From Allobrachymonas chironomi DSM 19884 (GTDB lineage Bacteria > Pseudomonadota > Gammaproteobacteria > Burkholderiales > Burkholderiaceae_C), in the NCBI RefSeq assembly GCF_000374625.1, contig NZ_KB894765.1, forward strand, positions 434,001 to 498,000: DNA of 64,000 nucleotides. Reading direction: 5' to 3'. This document shows positions 34,868 through 44,061 of this stretch, in pieces (the first letter of the stretch is position 1; each line of letters starts with the position of its first letter). Position numbers and translations under genes: made by a program. Under the pieces are notes generated by a model. The model made no database searches, was not told the origin of the DNA, and saw only the letters and a list, made by a program, of their open reading frames with translations.

Positions 34868-35355
34868 GCCGCACCCTGCCCCCGCTGAGCCTGTCACTGC
34901 AGTTTGGCGATTTTGACGATGCCGCCCTCAAGCAGCGCCACCGCGCCGGGCTCACGCGCCACCGTGTGCAGCGCAGCCTGCGCCACGCCCTGGCCGCTGA
35001 CGTGGAACAGGCCGAAATCACGGTGCGCATCGTGGACAGCGCCGAAGGCCAGGCGCTGAACCAGAGCTATCGCCAGAAGGATTACGCCACCAATGTGCTG
35101 ACCTTTGCCTACTCCGAGGCACCCTTCGTGGCCGCCGATCTGGTGCTGTGCGCCCCGGTGGTGGAACGCGAAGCGGCCGAACTGGGCAAGCCGCTGGCCG
35201 AACACTACACGCACCTGCTGGTACACGGCGCCCTGCACGCCCAGGGCTGGGACCACGAAACCAGCGACGAGGACGCCGATGCCATGGAGGCGGAGGAAAT
35301 CCGCATCCTGCACGGCCTGGGGCTGGACAACCCCTATCAGCCGATCCCGGACTGA
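34864..35355 (+). CDS. ybeY: YbeY, endoribonuclease for 16S rRNA maturation
   Basis: The 163-residue metal-dependent RNase is needed for 16S rRNA 3'-end processing and late ribosome quality control. The zinc motif HGALHAQGWDH (about residues 123-133) has all three histidines, and DYATNVLTFAY is the other family block. The ATGA overlap with ybeZ couples translation. The usual next genes (ybeX/corC and lnt) are absent; an oppositely oriented transporter follows. Confidence 0.95.
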   Translation: MSRTLPPLSLSLQFGDFDDAALKQRHRAGLTRHRVQRSLRHALAADVEQAEITVRIVDSAEGQALNQSYRQKDYATNVLTFAYSEAPFVAADLVLCAPVVEREAAELGKPLAEHYTHLLVHGALHAQGWDHETSDEDADAMEAEEIRILHGLGLDNPYQPIPD

Positions 35356-35377
35356 GACCGGCCACTGCCCGCCGCCG

Positions 35378-36253
35378 TCAGCGCGGCATCAGCGCCACGA
35401 TCGCGCCCAGTGCCAGCAGCACGCCCAGCAGGTTGAGCCGGCTCAGGCGCTCGCGAAACAGCAGCGCCCCGACCAGCGTACCCAGCACGATCACGCCCAT
35501 GTTCATGGCCGAGAATACCAGCGAGGGGTTGCCCGGCAGGCTCTGGTGCGCGCGGATATAGGTGTAGATATTGGCAAAATTGAGCGCCCCCAGCAGTACG
35601 CCGGTCAGCAGGTGCGAGCGTTTCCAGCGCGCACGCACGAGCAGCAGGTACAGCAGCATCAGCACACCGGCCAGCACGAACACCACCAGCAACCCGCCCG
35701 AAAACGCCGCGCCGGCCAGCGCCATCTGCTTGAACAGGATATCGATCACGCCATAACCCAGCAGCACCACCAACGGCCACAGCCAGCTGCTGCCATGGCT
35801 ACCGTGGTAGTAACTGCCTGCCGCCGGTGCCGGCTTGCGCAGCAGGCACAACAGTGCGGCCATGGCCAGCCCGATACCCAGCAGCTTCTGGCTGGTCAGC
35901 ACCTCGCCAAACAGCACAAACGCCAGCAGCAGCGGAATCACCAGCGACAGCCGCTGCGCCGCATCGGTACGCACGATGCCGGCCTCCGTCACCGAACGCG
36001 CCAGCGCCAGGAAGATGGTGGGCAGCAGCACGGCCAGTGCCAGAAAGAACAGCAGTGGCTCACCGGTCGACAGCAGCCTTTCCATGTCGGGCCGCAACAA
36101 CCCCCAGCACAACAGCGAAGCCACGATGTAGTTGGCAAAAATTGCCTGCCGCGCATCCAGCCCACGCGTGCGCCCGGCCTTGAGCAAGGCGCCCACCGAT
36201 ACGCTGCATGTCACGCTGGCGGCCAGATAGGCCAGACCGGTTCCCAGTGACAT
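35378..36253 (-). CDS. EamA/DMT superfamily transporter
   Basis: The 291-residue protein has about ten hydrophobic segments arranged as two EamA repeats, e.g. YLAASVTCSVSVGALLKAGRTRGL (first) and LWPLVVLLGYGVIDILFKQMALAGAAFSGGL (second). The C-terminus MNMGVIVLGTLVGALLFRERLSRLNLLGVLLALGAIV is the typical DMT closing repeat. Substrate unknown. It is convergent with ybeY across a 22-bp gap. An AGGGAGGAAT precedes the ATG. Confidence 0.85.
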   Translation of the reverse strand: MSLGTGLAYLAASVTCSVSVGALLKAGRTRGLDARQAIFANYIVASLLCWGLLRPDMERLLSTGEPLLFFLALAVLLPTIFLALARSVTEAGIVRTDAAQRLSLVIPLLLAFVLFGEVLTSQKLLGIGLAMAALLCLLRKPAPAAGSYYHGSHGSSWLWPLVVLLGYGVIDILFKQMALAGAAFSGGLLVVFVLAGVLMLLYLLLVRARWKRSHLLTGVLLGALNFANIYTYIRAHQSLPGNPSLVFSAMNMGVIVLGTLVGALLFRERLSRLNLLGVLLALGAIVALMPR

Positions 36254-36332
36254 CCCATTCCTCCCTCTGTCTGTTACAAGACATTATCGTGACAAATGGC
36301 TGCGCCAACCCGGGCCGGACGGCATCGGCAAC

Positions 36333-36364
36333 AAAAAAGCAGGTGACCCCGGAGAGCCCCCTGC
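36333..36364 (-). terminator. Terminator after the first CoA-transferase gene
   Basis: On the minus strand, GCAGG ... CCTGC with a GC-rich interior that can partly pair, followed by six T residues. It lies 40 bp past the stop of the gene at 36404-37699. Confidence 0.6.
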
Positions 36365-36403
36365 CTGACAGGTCTGCCAGCGCCAAAGACGGCGCGGCGC
36401 AGC

Positions 36404-37699
36404 TTACAGCAGCTTCATCTTCTTCGCGTCTTCGGTCAGCTGGTCGCGGAACTTGGGATGCGCGATGGCGATCAGCGCCTTCGTGCGTTCCTTGGCGCTC
36501 TTGCCGCGCAGCTGGGCCACGCCGTACTCGGTCACCACGTAGTTGATGTCGTTCTTGCTGGTCGTGACATGGGTGCCGGCGGTCAGCGTCGGCACGATGC
36601 GGGAGATGGTGTCATCCTTGGCCGTGGACGGCGTGACGATGAAGGCCTTGCCGCCTCTGGAGCGGTTGGCGGCACGCACGAAGTCGGCCTGGCCACCGGT
36701 ACCGGAATAGGCGCGCGCACCCTGCGACTCGGAGCCGCACTGGCCGATGAAATCGATCTGCATGGTGCCGTTGATGGCGATCAGGTTGTCGTTCTGGCCG
36801 GCCAGGTAGGGATCGTTGGTGAACTCCACCGGGTGCATTTCCAGCATCGGGTTGCGATCCATGAACTGGTATAGCTTCTTCGAGCCCAGGGCAAAGGTGG
36901 CCACCATCTTGCCCGGCATGTAGTTCTTGCGGCGGTTGGTCACGCTGCCGGCCTCGACCAGCGTCATGATGCCGTCGCCGATCATCTCGGTGTGGATGCC
37001 CAGGTCACGCTTGTCGGTCAGCTGCATCACCACCGCGTCCGGGATCGCGCCGTAGCCGATCTGCAGCGTGTCGCCATCGTTGATCATGTCGGCCACGTAC
37101 TTGCCGATCGCCTGTTGTACCGGGCCGATCTTGGGCAGGCCGACTTCCAGGATCGGGGTGTCATCCTCGACCAGGGCCGTCACCTGGGAAATGTGGATCT
37201 GGTTGTTGCCGAAGGCATAGGGCACGTTCGGGTTGACTTCCAGCACGATGGCGCGCGCCTTCCTGATCGCGGCCATGGTGTAGTCGGGGCCCAGGCTCAG
37301 GGAGAAATAGCCGTGGGCATCCATCGGCGACACCAGCGCGAACACCACATCGGCGGGCATCAGGCCGCGCCCGATCAGGTCGGGCATTTCGGAGAAATAG
37401 CTGGGAATATAGTCACCCCAGCCTTCGTCCACGCACGTGCGCGAGGTGGCGCTGAGGAAGTACGGCATGGGACGGATGTGCTGCACGGTTTCGGGATCGA
37501 AATAGCCGAACTTGCGCACCGACAGGATCTGGGAAACCTTGACATCCTGGAAGCTGCGGCGCTGTTCGGACAGGGCCGACAACAGGGCCGGCGGCTCGCC
37601 CACACCGGTTGGCACCACAATCGTGTCTCCATTTTGCACGACACCCACGGCATCGGCTGCCGACAGGCGTTTCTCTTGGTACTGCATCTGGAATGACAT
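36404..37699 (-). CDS. Acetyl-CoA hydrolase/4-hydroxybutyrate CoA-transferase family protein (1)
   Basis: The 431-residue family I CoA-transferase moves CoA between short acyl groups via a glutamyl-CoA intermediate. The glycine-rich site is LQIGYGAIPDAVV (near residue 209) and the probable catalytic Glu lies in LGIHTEMIGDGIMTLVEAG (about 226-244). The C-terminal block FIVTPSTAKDDTISRIVPTL and YVVTEYGVAQLRGKS is standard. Substrates (4-hydroxybutyrate, acetate, propionate or succinate) cannot be read from sequence. It shares fold and many motifs with the neighbour at 37857-39203 but is divergent, so this is not a recent duplication. A terminator separates them. Confidence 0.85.
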   Translation of the reverse strand: MSFQMQYQEKRLSAADAVGVVQNGDTIVVPTGVGEPPALLSALSEQRRSFQDVKVSQILSVRKFGYFDPETVQHIRPMPYFLSATSRTCVDEGWGDYIPSYFSEMPDLIGRGLMPADVVFALVSPMDAHGYFSLSLGPDYTMAAIRKARAIVLEVNPNVPYAFGNNQIHISQVTALVEDDTPILEVGLPKIGPVQQAIGKYVADMINDGDTLQIGYGAIPDAVVMQLTDKRDLGIHTEMIGDGIMTLVEAGSVTNRRKNYMPGKMVATFALGSKKLYQFMDRNPMLEMHPVEFTNDPYLAGQNDNLIAINGTMQIDFIGQCGSESQGARAYSGTGGQADFVRAANRSRGGKAFIVTPSTAKDDTISRIVPTLTAGTHVTTSKNDINYVVTEYGVAQLRGKSAKERTKALIAIAHPKFRDQLTEDAKKMKLL

Positions 37700-37801
37700 T
37701 CTGGCTCCTCATGTTTCTTGTGTACTGGACAAGCAATTATCCTACTATGCAAATTGCGCCGGACTGGCCATCCCGCCCGGTCAAATCGGCCACGCAGGCA
37801 C

Positions 37802-37839
37802 AAAAAAGCCACGTGGCCCCGGCAGGGGCACACGTGGCT
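37802..37839 (-). terminator. Terminator after the second CoA-transferase gene
   Basis: On the minus strand a 9-bp stem (AGCCACGTG / CACGTGGCT) with a GC-rich internal hairpin, then six T residues, 18 bp past the stop at 37857. Confidence 0.9.
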
Positions 37840-37856
37840 GCCGGATGGCAGTCGCC

Positions 37857-39203
37857 TCAGGCGAGCTTGTTGGAACGGCGCCAGATGCCCATGGCCTCGG
37901 CATCCTTGATCAGCTGCTCACGGAATTCCGGATGGGCGATATTGATCAGGGCCTCGGCACGCTCCCAGGTCGACTTGCCCTTCATCTGGGCGTAACCGTA
38001 CTCGGTCACCACATAATGCACCAGCGAGCGCGGGCAGGTCACGATGGATCCGGGCGATAGCGTCGGCACAATGCGCGACGCCAGCGAACCGTCCTTCTGC
38101 TTGTAGGTAGAGCTGATGCAGATCAGGCCCTTGCCGCCTTCGGAGTTGAAGGCACCCAGGATGAAGTCGAGCTGGCCGCCAGTGCCGGAAATCTGGCGCG
38201 TGCCGGACGACTCGCTGGACACCTGCGAGAACAGGTCCACCTCGATCGCATTGTTGATGGCCATGACCTTGGGGTTGCGGCCGATGACACAGGGATCGTT
38301 GGTGTAATCTACCGGATAGATGGCCGCCGCCGGGTTGTTGTCCAGGAAGTCATACAGCTTCTGCGTTCCCATGGCAAAGGTGTAGACCATCTTGCCCTTG
38401 TCGATGCCCTTGTGGCGACCGGTGATGCGGCCGGCCTCGTACATGTCCACATAGGAGTCGGCCAGCATTTCAGTATGCACGCCCAGATCCTTGAGGTCAC
38501 TCTGGGCGATCAGGGCACCCACGGTATTGGGCAGCGCACCAATACCCAGCTGGATCGTGGCACCGTCTTCGAGCAGCTCCATCACGTAATTGGCAATGCT
38601 GCGGTCTGCATCGCTGGCCTGGGTTTCCGGCAGCTGGACCAGCGCCGTATTCGGCCCCTCGATCACCATGTCGACTTCCGAAATGTGGATACCTTCACTC
38701 AGGCCGCCGAGGCAACGCGGCGTGCTGGTATTCACTTCCACCACGACCTTGCCCGCCTTGCGCAGGTAGTCAGGCGTCATGGAGCAGCTGGTGGAAAAGT
38801 TGAAGAATCCGTGGGCATCCATGGGCGTGACCTGGGCCACGGCCACATCAGGGGCCTCGTACAGGCGCACCGCCTTCGGGCCCTGATGGTAGGAGAACGG
38901 AATATAGCTGGCCAGGCCTTTTTCAGCGCATTTGCGGGCCAGACCGGAAAAGTGCCAGTCATTCCAGATGAACGATTCCCGGGCGGGATCGGCCTCGACG
39001 CACTTCAGCGGCTTGACGCGGGTAGTCGTCACCAGAATCACGTCGCGCAGCGCATTCTTGCGCAATGCCAGTGCGGCATCAAATGCCTCGATGTTCTGGA
39101 CAAACTCGCCCATGAAAACCTTGTCTCCCGATTTCACTACGGCAGCAGCGGTTTCGGCCGACACCAGTTTCTGCTGATAAAGACTATTGGTACTCACACT
39201 CAT
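37857..39203 (-). CDS. Acetyl-CoA hydrolase/CoA-transferase family protein (2)
   Basis: The 448-residue protein is a second family I CoA-transferase or acetyl-CoA hydrolase (Cat/ScpC-like). It has the glycine-rich LGIGALPNTVGALIAQ, the probable catalytic Glu in LGVHTEMLADSYVDMYEAG, and the closing HYVVTEYGYAQMKGKSTWERAEALINIAHPEFR. AGGAGG lies eight bases before the ATG; a GTG three codons earlier is less likely. A GGGTATTCCC element lies 50 bp upstream. Likely roles are CoA recycling from propionyl- or butyryl-CoA to acetate or succinate. Confidence 0.85.
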   Translation of the reverse strand: MSVSTNSLYQQKLVSAETAAAVVKSGDKVFMGEFVQNIEAFDAALALRKNALRDVILVTTTRVKPLKCVEADPARESFIWNDWHFSGLARKCAEKGLASYIPFSYHQGPKAVRLYEAPDVAVAQVTPMDAHGFFNFSTSCSMTPDYLRKAGKVVVEVNTSTPRCLGGLSEGIHISEVDMVIEGPNTALVQLPETQASDADRSIANYVMELLEDGATIQLGIGALPNTVGALIAQSDLKDLGVHTEMLADSYVDMYEAGRITGRHKGIDKGKMVYTFAMGTQKLYDFLDNNPAAAIYPVDYTNDPCVIGRNPKVMAINNAIEVDLFSQVSSESSGTRQISGTGGQLDFILGAFNSEGGKGLICISSTYKQKDGSLASRIVPTLSPGSIVTCPRSLVHYVVTEYGYAQMKGKSTWERAEALINIAHPEFREQLIKDAEAMGIWRRSNKLA

Positions 39204-39252
39204 CGTTCTCACCTCCTCGTTTTCGTTACAAAAATTTTACCACTGTCAACAG

Positions 39253-39262
39253 GGGTATTCCC
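39253..39262. promoter_or_regulatory. GGGTATTCCC element upstream of CoA-transferase (2)
   Basis: The 10-mer is identical to the one at 43527-43536 upstream of the NCS2-like permease. It lies 50 bp before the ATG at 39203 on the minus strand. See the related dyads at 29027 and 54281. Confidence 0.45.
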
Positions 39263-39398
39263 AGGATCGCCTCCAGACCGCACCAATCCCCTGCGCTTCT
39301 CCTGTTATTCCGGCAACTGGTCGCCAGTGGGCGTTTTGGCATAATCCCTACCATGCCATGGCATCTGCATGCCGTGCACTGTTTACAAGGAATTTGCC

Positions 39399-41267
39399 GT
39401 GCCCAACTACCGCTCCAAGACCTCCACCCATGGCCGCAACATGGCCGGTGCCCGTGCCCTGTGGCGCGCCACGGGGATGACCGATGCCGACTTCGGCAAG
39501 CCGATCATCGCCATTGCCAACTCCTTTACCCAGTTCGTGCCCGGCCATGTGCACCTGCATGACATGGGCCAGCTGGTGGCACGCGAGATCGAGGCGGCTG
39601 GCGGCATCGCCAAGGAGTTCAACACCATCGCCATCGACGATGGCATTGCCATGGGCCACAGCGGCATGCTGTACAGCCTGCCCAGCCGCGACCTGATCGC
39701 CGACAGCGTGGAGTACATGGTCAACGCGCACTGCGCCGATGCGCTGGTCTGCATCAGCAACTGCGACAAGATCACCCCCGGCATGCTGATGGCCGCCATG
39801 CGCCTGAACATCCCCACGGTGTTCGTCTCCGGCGGCCCGATGGAGGCCGGCAAGGTGATCGCGATTGCCAACGGCAACCAGGTCGAGCGCAAGCTGGACC
39901 TGATCGATGCCATGATCGAGGCCGGTGACAGCAGCGTGTCCGACGAGACCGTGGCCCAGGTCGAGCGCAGTGCCTGCCCCACCTGCGGTTCCTGCTCCGG
40001 CATGTTCACCGCCAACTCCATGAACTGCCTGACCGAAGCGCTGGGCCTGTCCCTGCCGGGCAACGGCTCGCTGGTGGCCACGCACGCACAGCGCAAGGAG
40101 CTGTTCCTGGAGGCCGGTCGCCTGATCGTGGATCTGGCCCGCCGCTACTACGAGCAGGACGATGCCAGTGTGCTGCCGCGCAGCATCGCCAGCAAGGCCG
40201 CGTTCGAGAACGCCATGAGCCTGGACATTGCCATGGGCGGCTCCACCAACACCATCCTGCACCTGCTGGCTGCCGCCTCGGAAGCCGGCGTGGACTTCAA
40301 GATGGCCGATGTGGACCGCCTGAGCCGCGTGGTGCCCTGCCTGTGCAAGGTGGCTCCGGCCACCCAGAAATACCACATGGAAGACGTGCACCGCGCCGGC
40401 GGCGTGATCGCCATCCTGGCCGAACTGGAGCATGCCGGCCTGCTGCAGGCCGATATCCCCACCGTGCATGCCCCCACGCTCAAGGCGGCCCTGCAGCAGT
40501 GGGACGTGATGCAGCAGCCCGAAGGCAGCGTGGCCCACCAGCGCTATCTGGCCGCACCGGGCGGCGTGCGCACCACGCAGGCCTTCAGCCAGAACCGCCA
40601 TTACCCGCGTCTGGACACCGACCGTGCCGACGGCTGCATCCGCGACAAGGCGCATGCCTACTCGCAGGAAGGCGGTCTGGCGGTGCTGTTCGGCAACCTG
40701 GCCGAGCGTGGCTGCGTGGTCAAGACCGCCGGCGTGGACGAAAGCATCTGGACCTTCACCGGTCGCGCCCGCGTGTTCGAAAGCCAGGATGCCGCCGTCG
40801 AAGCCATTCTGGGTGACCAGGTGGTGGCCGGCGATGTGGTGGTGATCCGCTACGAAGGCCCCAAGGGCGGCCCCGGCATGCAGGAAATGCTCTACCCCAC
40901 CAGCTACCTCAAGTCCAAGCATCTGGGTGCAGCCTGCGCCCTGCTGACCGATGGCCGTTTCTCCGGCGGCACCTCGGGCCTGAGCATCGGCCACGCCTCA
41001 CCCGAGGCGGCCGAGGGTGGCACGATTGGTCTGGTGGAAGAAGGCGACACCATCGAGATCGACATTCCCCAGCGCCGCATCCATCTGGCGGTGGACGATG
41101 CCGTACTGGCCGAGCGCCGCGCCGCCATGGAGGCCAAGGGCAAGGGCAAGGCCTGGCGCCCGGTCAACCGCGACCGCGTGGTATCGGCCGCCCTGCGCGC
41201 CTATGCCGCCATGACCACCAGCTCGGACACCGGCGCCGTGCGCGATGTGACGCAAGTCGAGCACTGA
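39399..41267 (+). CDS. ilvD: IlvD, dihydroxy-acid dehydratase
   Basis: The 622-residue iron-sulfur enzyme makes 2-keto acids in valine and isoleucine synthesis. A GTG start is chosen: the sequence [24 protein letters not shown] aligns with the usual N-terminus and AAGGA lies 7 bases upstream; an ATG ten codons earlier has no site. Cluster cysteines are in [12 protein letters not shown] (near residue 122) and [21 protein letters not shown] (near 193). The C-terminal [26 protein letters not shown] carries the catalytic Ser. CATAAT lies about 60 bp upstream. Confidence 0.97.
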   Translation: MPNYRSKTSTHGRNMAGARALWRATGMTDADFGKPIIAIANSFTQFVPGHVHLHDMGQLVAREIEAAGGIAKEFNTIAIDDGIAMGHSGMLYSLPSRDLIADSVEYMVNAHCADALVCISNCDKITPGMLMAAMRLNIPTVFVSGGPMEAGKVIAIANGNQVERKLDLIDAMIEAGDSSVSDETVAQVERSACPTCGSCSGMFTANSMNCLTEALGLSLPGNGSLVATHAQRKELFLEAGRLIVDLARRYYEQDDASVLPRSIASKAAFENAMSLDIAMGGSTNTILHLLAAASEAGVDFKMADVDRLSRVVPCLCKVAPATQKYHMEDVHRAGGVIAILAELEHAGLLQADIPTVHAPTLKAALQQWDVMQQPEGSVAHQRYLAAPGGVRTTQAFSQNRHYPRLDTDRADGCIRDKAHAYSQEGGLAVLFGNLAERGCVVKTAGVDESIWTFTGRARVFESQDAAVEAILGDQVVAGDVVVIRYEGPKGGPGMQEMLYPTSYLKSKHLGAACALLTDGRFSGGTSGLSIGHASPEAAEGGTIGLVEEGDTIEIDIPQRRIHLAVDDAVLAERRAAMEAKGKGKAWRPVNRDRVVSAALRAYAAMTTSSDTGAVRDVTQVEH

Positions 41268-41287
41268 TCCCTCGCCTGCTGCCCTAC

Positions 41288-41314
41288 AGAATGCCCGCCG
41301 CGCGCGGGCATTCT
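41288..41314. terminator. Hairpin between ilvD and the yigZ-like gene
   Basis: An 11-bp stem AGAATGCCCGC / GCGGGCATTCT with a 5-nt loop, between convergent genes. Only a short T-rich tail (TGTG) follows, so it is a weak, possibly bidirectional terminator. Confidence 0.6.
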
Positions 41315-41335
41315 TGTGCCTGCAGCCATCTCCGC

Positions 41336-41944
41336 TCAGGCCGGCTCCGGCGCAACCTCCACCCCGCGCAGCTGTTCCCAGCCCTGCACACAAGCCTCAT
41401 GCTGCGCCAGCGGCACGGCCAGCAGCAGTTGGCAATCGAGTTGCAGCTCCTGCTGCAACACCTCGGCCTGATGCTGGCGGGCCAGACGCAGGACTTCACC
41501 CAGCTGGGGGTAGCCGCAGCGCACCCGGTAATGCGCACGCACATCCTGCTCCAGCCGTACTGCCTGCGCCAGGGCATCGGCCGTGACGGTCTTGTAGGCC
41601 TGGATCAGGCCCGGTACACCGAGCAGCGTGCCGCCGAAATAGCGCACGACCACCACCAGCACCTGCGTCAGCCCGGCCGAATCGATCTGACCCAGAATGG
41701 GGCGACCCGCACTGCCGGAGGGTTCGCCATCGTCGTTGGCGCGCCAGCGTGCCCCATCGGCCCCCAGCCGCCAGGCGTAGCACCAGTGCACCGCCTTCGG
41801 ATGGTCGGTGCGCAGCTGCTCCAGCAGCGGCTTGACATCGGCCTCGGACTGGATCGGCCAGCCAAAGGCCAGGAAGCGGCTGCCCTTGTCCCTGAATTCG
41901 GCCTGGCAGGGCTGCGCCAGCGTGGTGTAACGGGTCACGGTCAT
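41336..41944 (-). CDS. YigZ/IMPACT family protein
   Basis: The 202-residue UPF0029/IMPACT-domain protein family in bacteria has unclear function. The family blocks EFRDKGSRFLAFGWPIQSEADV, HWCYAWRLG and the diagnostic NDDGEPSGSAGRPILGQI ... VVVVRYFGGTLLGVPGLIQAY (about residues 68-116) are complete, followed by a ferredoxin-like C-terminal domain. The ATG (MTVTRYTTL) has a poor ribosome-binding site. The long palindrome 25 bp upstream separates it from the permease gene. Confidence 0.88.
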   Translation of the reverse strand: MTVTRYTTLAQPCQAEFRDKGSRFLAFGWPIQSEADVKPLLEQLRTDHPKAVHWCYAWRLGADGARWRANDDGEPSGSAGRPILGQIDSAGLTQVLVVVVRYFGGTLLGVPGLIQAYKTVTADALAQAVRLEQDVRAHYRVRCGYPQLGEVLRLARQHQAEVLQQELQLDCQLLLAVPLAQHEACVQGWEQLRGVEVAPEPA

Positions 41945-41968
41945 GCGGCCATTGTCGCACCCACCAAC

Positions 41969-42000
41969 GACAAGGCCCACTGCATGCAGTGGGCCTTGTC
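41969..42000. terminator. Perfect 32-bp palindrome between the yigZ-like and permease genes
   Basis: Two 16-bp arms (GACAAGGCCCACTGCA and its exact complement) without a spacer. It lies 20 bp past the permease stop; on the minus strand GTTGGTGG follows, not a T run. The position suits a terminator or mRNA 3'-end barrier. Confidence 0.6.
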
Positions 42001-42019
42001 GGTCAGACGGCAGCGGGTA

Positions 42020-43456
42020 TCAGTTGCTTGCCGGCTTCTTCTGCGCCTGGCCGTGCTCGTCGCCCGCCTCGATCGAGGCGGTATCGTCGGCGATGATGCT
42101 CAGATCGCGCTTGCTGCGCTGCGCCGCATTGGGACGCTCGATCAGCCAGTACAGCACCAGGCCGATCACCACCGCATACACGGTCGCCTTGGCGTCCGGC
42201 ATGGCCAGGGTCACGGCCACAATGCCGGCCACGCCGCGCTCGGCCGAGTTCTTCAGCTCTTCCATGCCCACCATGATGCAGATGTAGGCCGTCAGCACCA
42301 GCGTCAGCGACAGCGCAATCGGTAGCACCGGCTTGAACACCGACACCAGCGGCAGCATGAACACGGCGATCAGGCCGGTGATCCAGAAGGTACCACCACC
42401 GGAATAGATCGAATCCATGGACTTGCGGCCCAGCGCATAGCGCTCGGCCAGCGTGGCGTGCGCCGCCGTCCACAGCGGACCGGCCAGACCGGGCCAGGGA
42501 GCCAGCAGGGCATGCAGACCATTGCGCAGCGCCGTCACGAGGTGCACGCGCGTCACGTTCAGCTCGATGACTTCGTCCGGGCGCAGGTGATCGGCGCGCT
42601 TGCACAGGGCAAAACCGACCAGGATGTCACCAAAGGCAATCACGTAGGCGATGATGGCCGTCGGAATCGCCAGCAGGAACATGTCAGCGCTGGGCATGCC
42701 AATCTCGCTGTTGAACACCAGGAAGTCCATCAGCAGGACGAAATCGGGCTGGGTGATGCCCCACTCGATCTCGGGCAGCGGGTATTCGCTCACGGCCCAG
42801 CCGATGATCATGGCGATGAACATGCCGGGAATCATGCCGAAGTTGGAAATCATCTTGGCAAAACGGTTGGTCTCGACAATGTGCTTGAACGACAGCGAGA
42901 ACAGGATGTAGGCCGAAACGATACAGCCAATCAGCAGCGAGATCGGCGTGGCATCGATACGGCCACCGACCTTGAGCTCACCCATCATGGCGGCAATACC
43001 GGCACCGATAATGATGCCGGCCTTCAGCGAGTTCGGTATCAGCTTGACCAGCCTGTCGCCCAGCCCGGTCAGCCCCAGGAACAGGAAAATGACGAACACT
43101 TCCAGCTGCAGGGCGAACATGGCGCGCACCGCCTCCGGTCCCGGCTCGAAGTTCTGCAGATAAAGCAGCACCACCGGAATCGCCGGCGTAATCCAGCCCG
43201 GCACCAGCGGCACTCCCAGCAGCGCGGGCAGCAGATAGCCAATGCCGGCGATGACACAGCCCGCCAGCGCGGCTTCATAGGGCATGCCCAGGTACTTCAT
43301 CAGCAGCGGGATCATGCCCAGGCTGACAACAAACATGAACAGGCCCTGCACCATTTCCGGGAATTCCCAGCGATAGTGGATGAAGGGGAGTCGGATTTTG
43401 AAGGGACCGGCTTTCCAGTACGGATGCTCGGCGCCGTATGCGCGTTCAATGGCCAT
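42020..43456 (-). CDS. NCS2-like (nucleobase/anion) permease, substrate unknown
   Basis: The 478-residue membrane protein has about 12 hydrophobic segments and resembles the NCS2/UraA-BenE fold. It has VPLVPGWITPAIPVVLLYL (near residue 80), PNSLKAGIIIGAGIAAMMGELKVGG, and ADMFLLAIPTAIIAYVIAFGDILVGFALC (near 258), where an acidic helix region would bind substrate. Purine/xanthine, benzoate-type or organic-acid uptake are all possible; I would not choose. The ATG at 43456 has GGA about 7 bases upstream. Its upstream region carries a GTTGACGTCAAC palindrome and GGGTATTCCC. Confidence 0.65.
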   Translation of the reverse strand: MAIERAYGAEHPYWKAGPFKIRLPFIHYRWEFPEMVQGLFMFVVSLGMIPLLMKYLGMPYEAALAGCVIAGIGYLLPALLGVPLVPGWITPAIPVVLLYLQNFEPGPEAVRAMFALQLEVFVIFLFLGLTGLGDRLVKLIPNSLKAGIIIGAGIAAMMGELKVGGRIDATPISLLIGCIVSAYILFSLSFKHIVETNRFAKMISNFGMIPGMFIAMIIGWAVSEYPLPEIEWGITQPDFVLLMDFLVFNSEIGMPSADMFLLAIPTAIIAYVIAFGDILVGFALCKRADHLRPDEVIELNVTRVHLVTALRNGLHALLAPWPGLAGPLWTAAHATLAERYALGRKSMDSIYSGGGTFWITGLIAVFMLPLVSVFKPVLPIALSLTLVLTAYICIMVGMEELKNSAERGVAGIVAVTLAMPDAKATVYAVVIGLVLYWLIERPNAAQRSKRDLSIIADDTASIEAGDEHGQAQKKPASN

Positions 43457-43506
43457 GCAGGTATCCAATTGTTATTGAAGTGACAAAGCTCTGGTTTATA
43501 CCTACA

Positions 43507-43536
43507 GTTGACGTCAACGTTACCTAGGGTATTCCC
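43507..43536. promoter_or_regulatory. Palindrome plus GGGTATTCCC upstream of the permease gene
   Basis: GTTGACGTCAAC (43507-43518) and GGGTATTCCC (43527-43536) lie 50-80 bp upstream of the permease ATG. On the minus strand a TATAAA follows the palindrome by 6 bp (43500-43495), so the dyad sits in the spacer of a possible promoter. The flank TTGACGTCAACGTTAC shares 12 of 16 positions with the operator at 54236-54254. Confidence 0.5.
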
Positions 43537-43571
43537 TTATGCGACTTTGTCACGTGTCTGAAACACGCATG

Positions 43572-43596
43572 AAAAAACGCGGCCCGAAGCCGCGTT
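43572..43596 (-). terminator. Terminator after dtd
   Basis: On the minus strand an AACGCGGC-TTCG-GGCCGCGTT stem with a UUCG-type tetraloop, then six T residues, 24 bp after the dtd stop. Confidence 0.92.
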
Positions 43597-43620
43597 CCAC
43601 AAAGACAAGCCCGTCCGGAT

Positions 43621-44061
43621 TCAGGCCATGTCCAGCCAGATCGTGACCGGACCATCATTGACCAGCGCTACCTGCATGTCGGCTCCGAAAATGCCGGTCG
43701 CCACCTGCGCATGCTGCGCACGGGCCTGCCGGACGGTATGGTCGAACAGGGCCTGCCCCTGCGCAGCCGGTGCGGCAGCGGTAAAGCTGGGCCGGTTGCC
43801 GCCGCTGCAATCCGCTGCCAGCGTGAACTGGCTGACGAGCAGCAGACCGCCCTGCACATCCTGCACGCTGCGGTTCATCTTGCCGGCATCATCCGCAAAA
43901 ATGCGCAGCTTGAGTATCTTGGCCAACAGGCGATCCGCCACCGCTTCATCGTCCTGCGGTTCGGCACAGAGCAGCACCAGCAGGCCCGGTCCGATCTCGC
44001 CCGTGAGCTGGCCATCCACCGTGACGCTGGCCTGACGGACGCGTTGCAGCAAGGCCTTCAT
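43621..44061 (-). CDS. dtd: D-aminoacyl-tRNA deacylase
   Basis: The 146-residue enzyme hydrolyses D-amino acids misloaded on tRNA. The catalytic Thr motif [20 protein letters not shown] (about residues 75-94) and the Gly-cisPro region NDGPVTIWL near the C-terminus are intact; [17 protein letters not shown] is the usual start. It overlaps the upstream DsbA-like gene by 4 bp (ATGA). Confidence 0.97.
   Translation of the reverse strand: MKALLQRVRQASVTVDGQLTGEIGPGLLVLLCAEPQDDEAVADRLLAKILKLRIFADDAGKMNRSVQDVQGGLLLVSQFTLAADCSGGNRPSFTAAAPAAQGQALFDHTVRQARAQHAQVATGIFGADMQVALVNDGPVTIWLDMA

Noticed and set aside
36404-39203. Recent tandem duplication of the two CoA-transferase genes
   Set aside because: Motifs align but the sequences differ widely in length and body; separate terminators and promoters. 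They are better seen as old paralogues.
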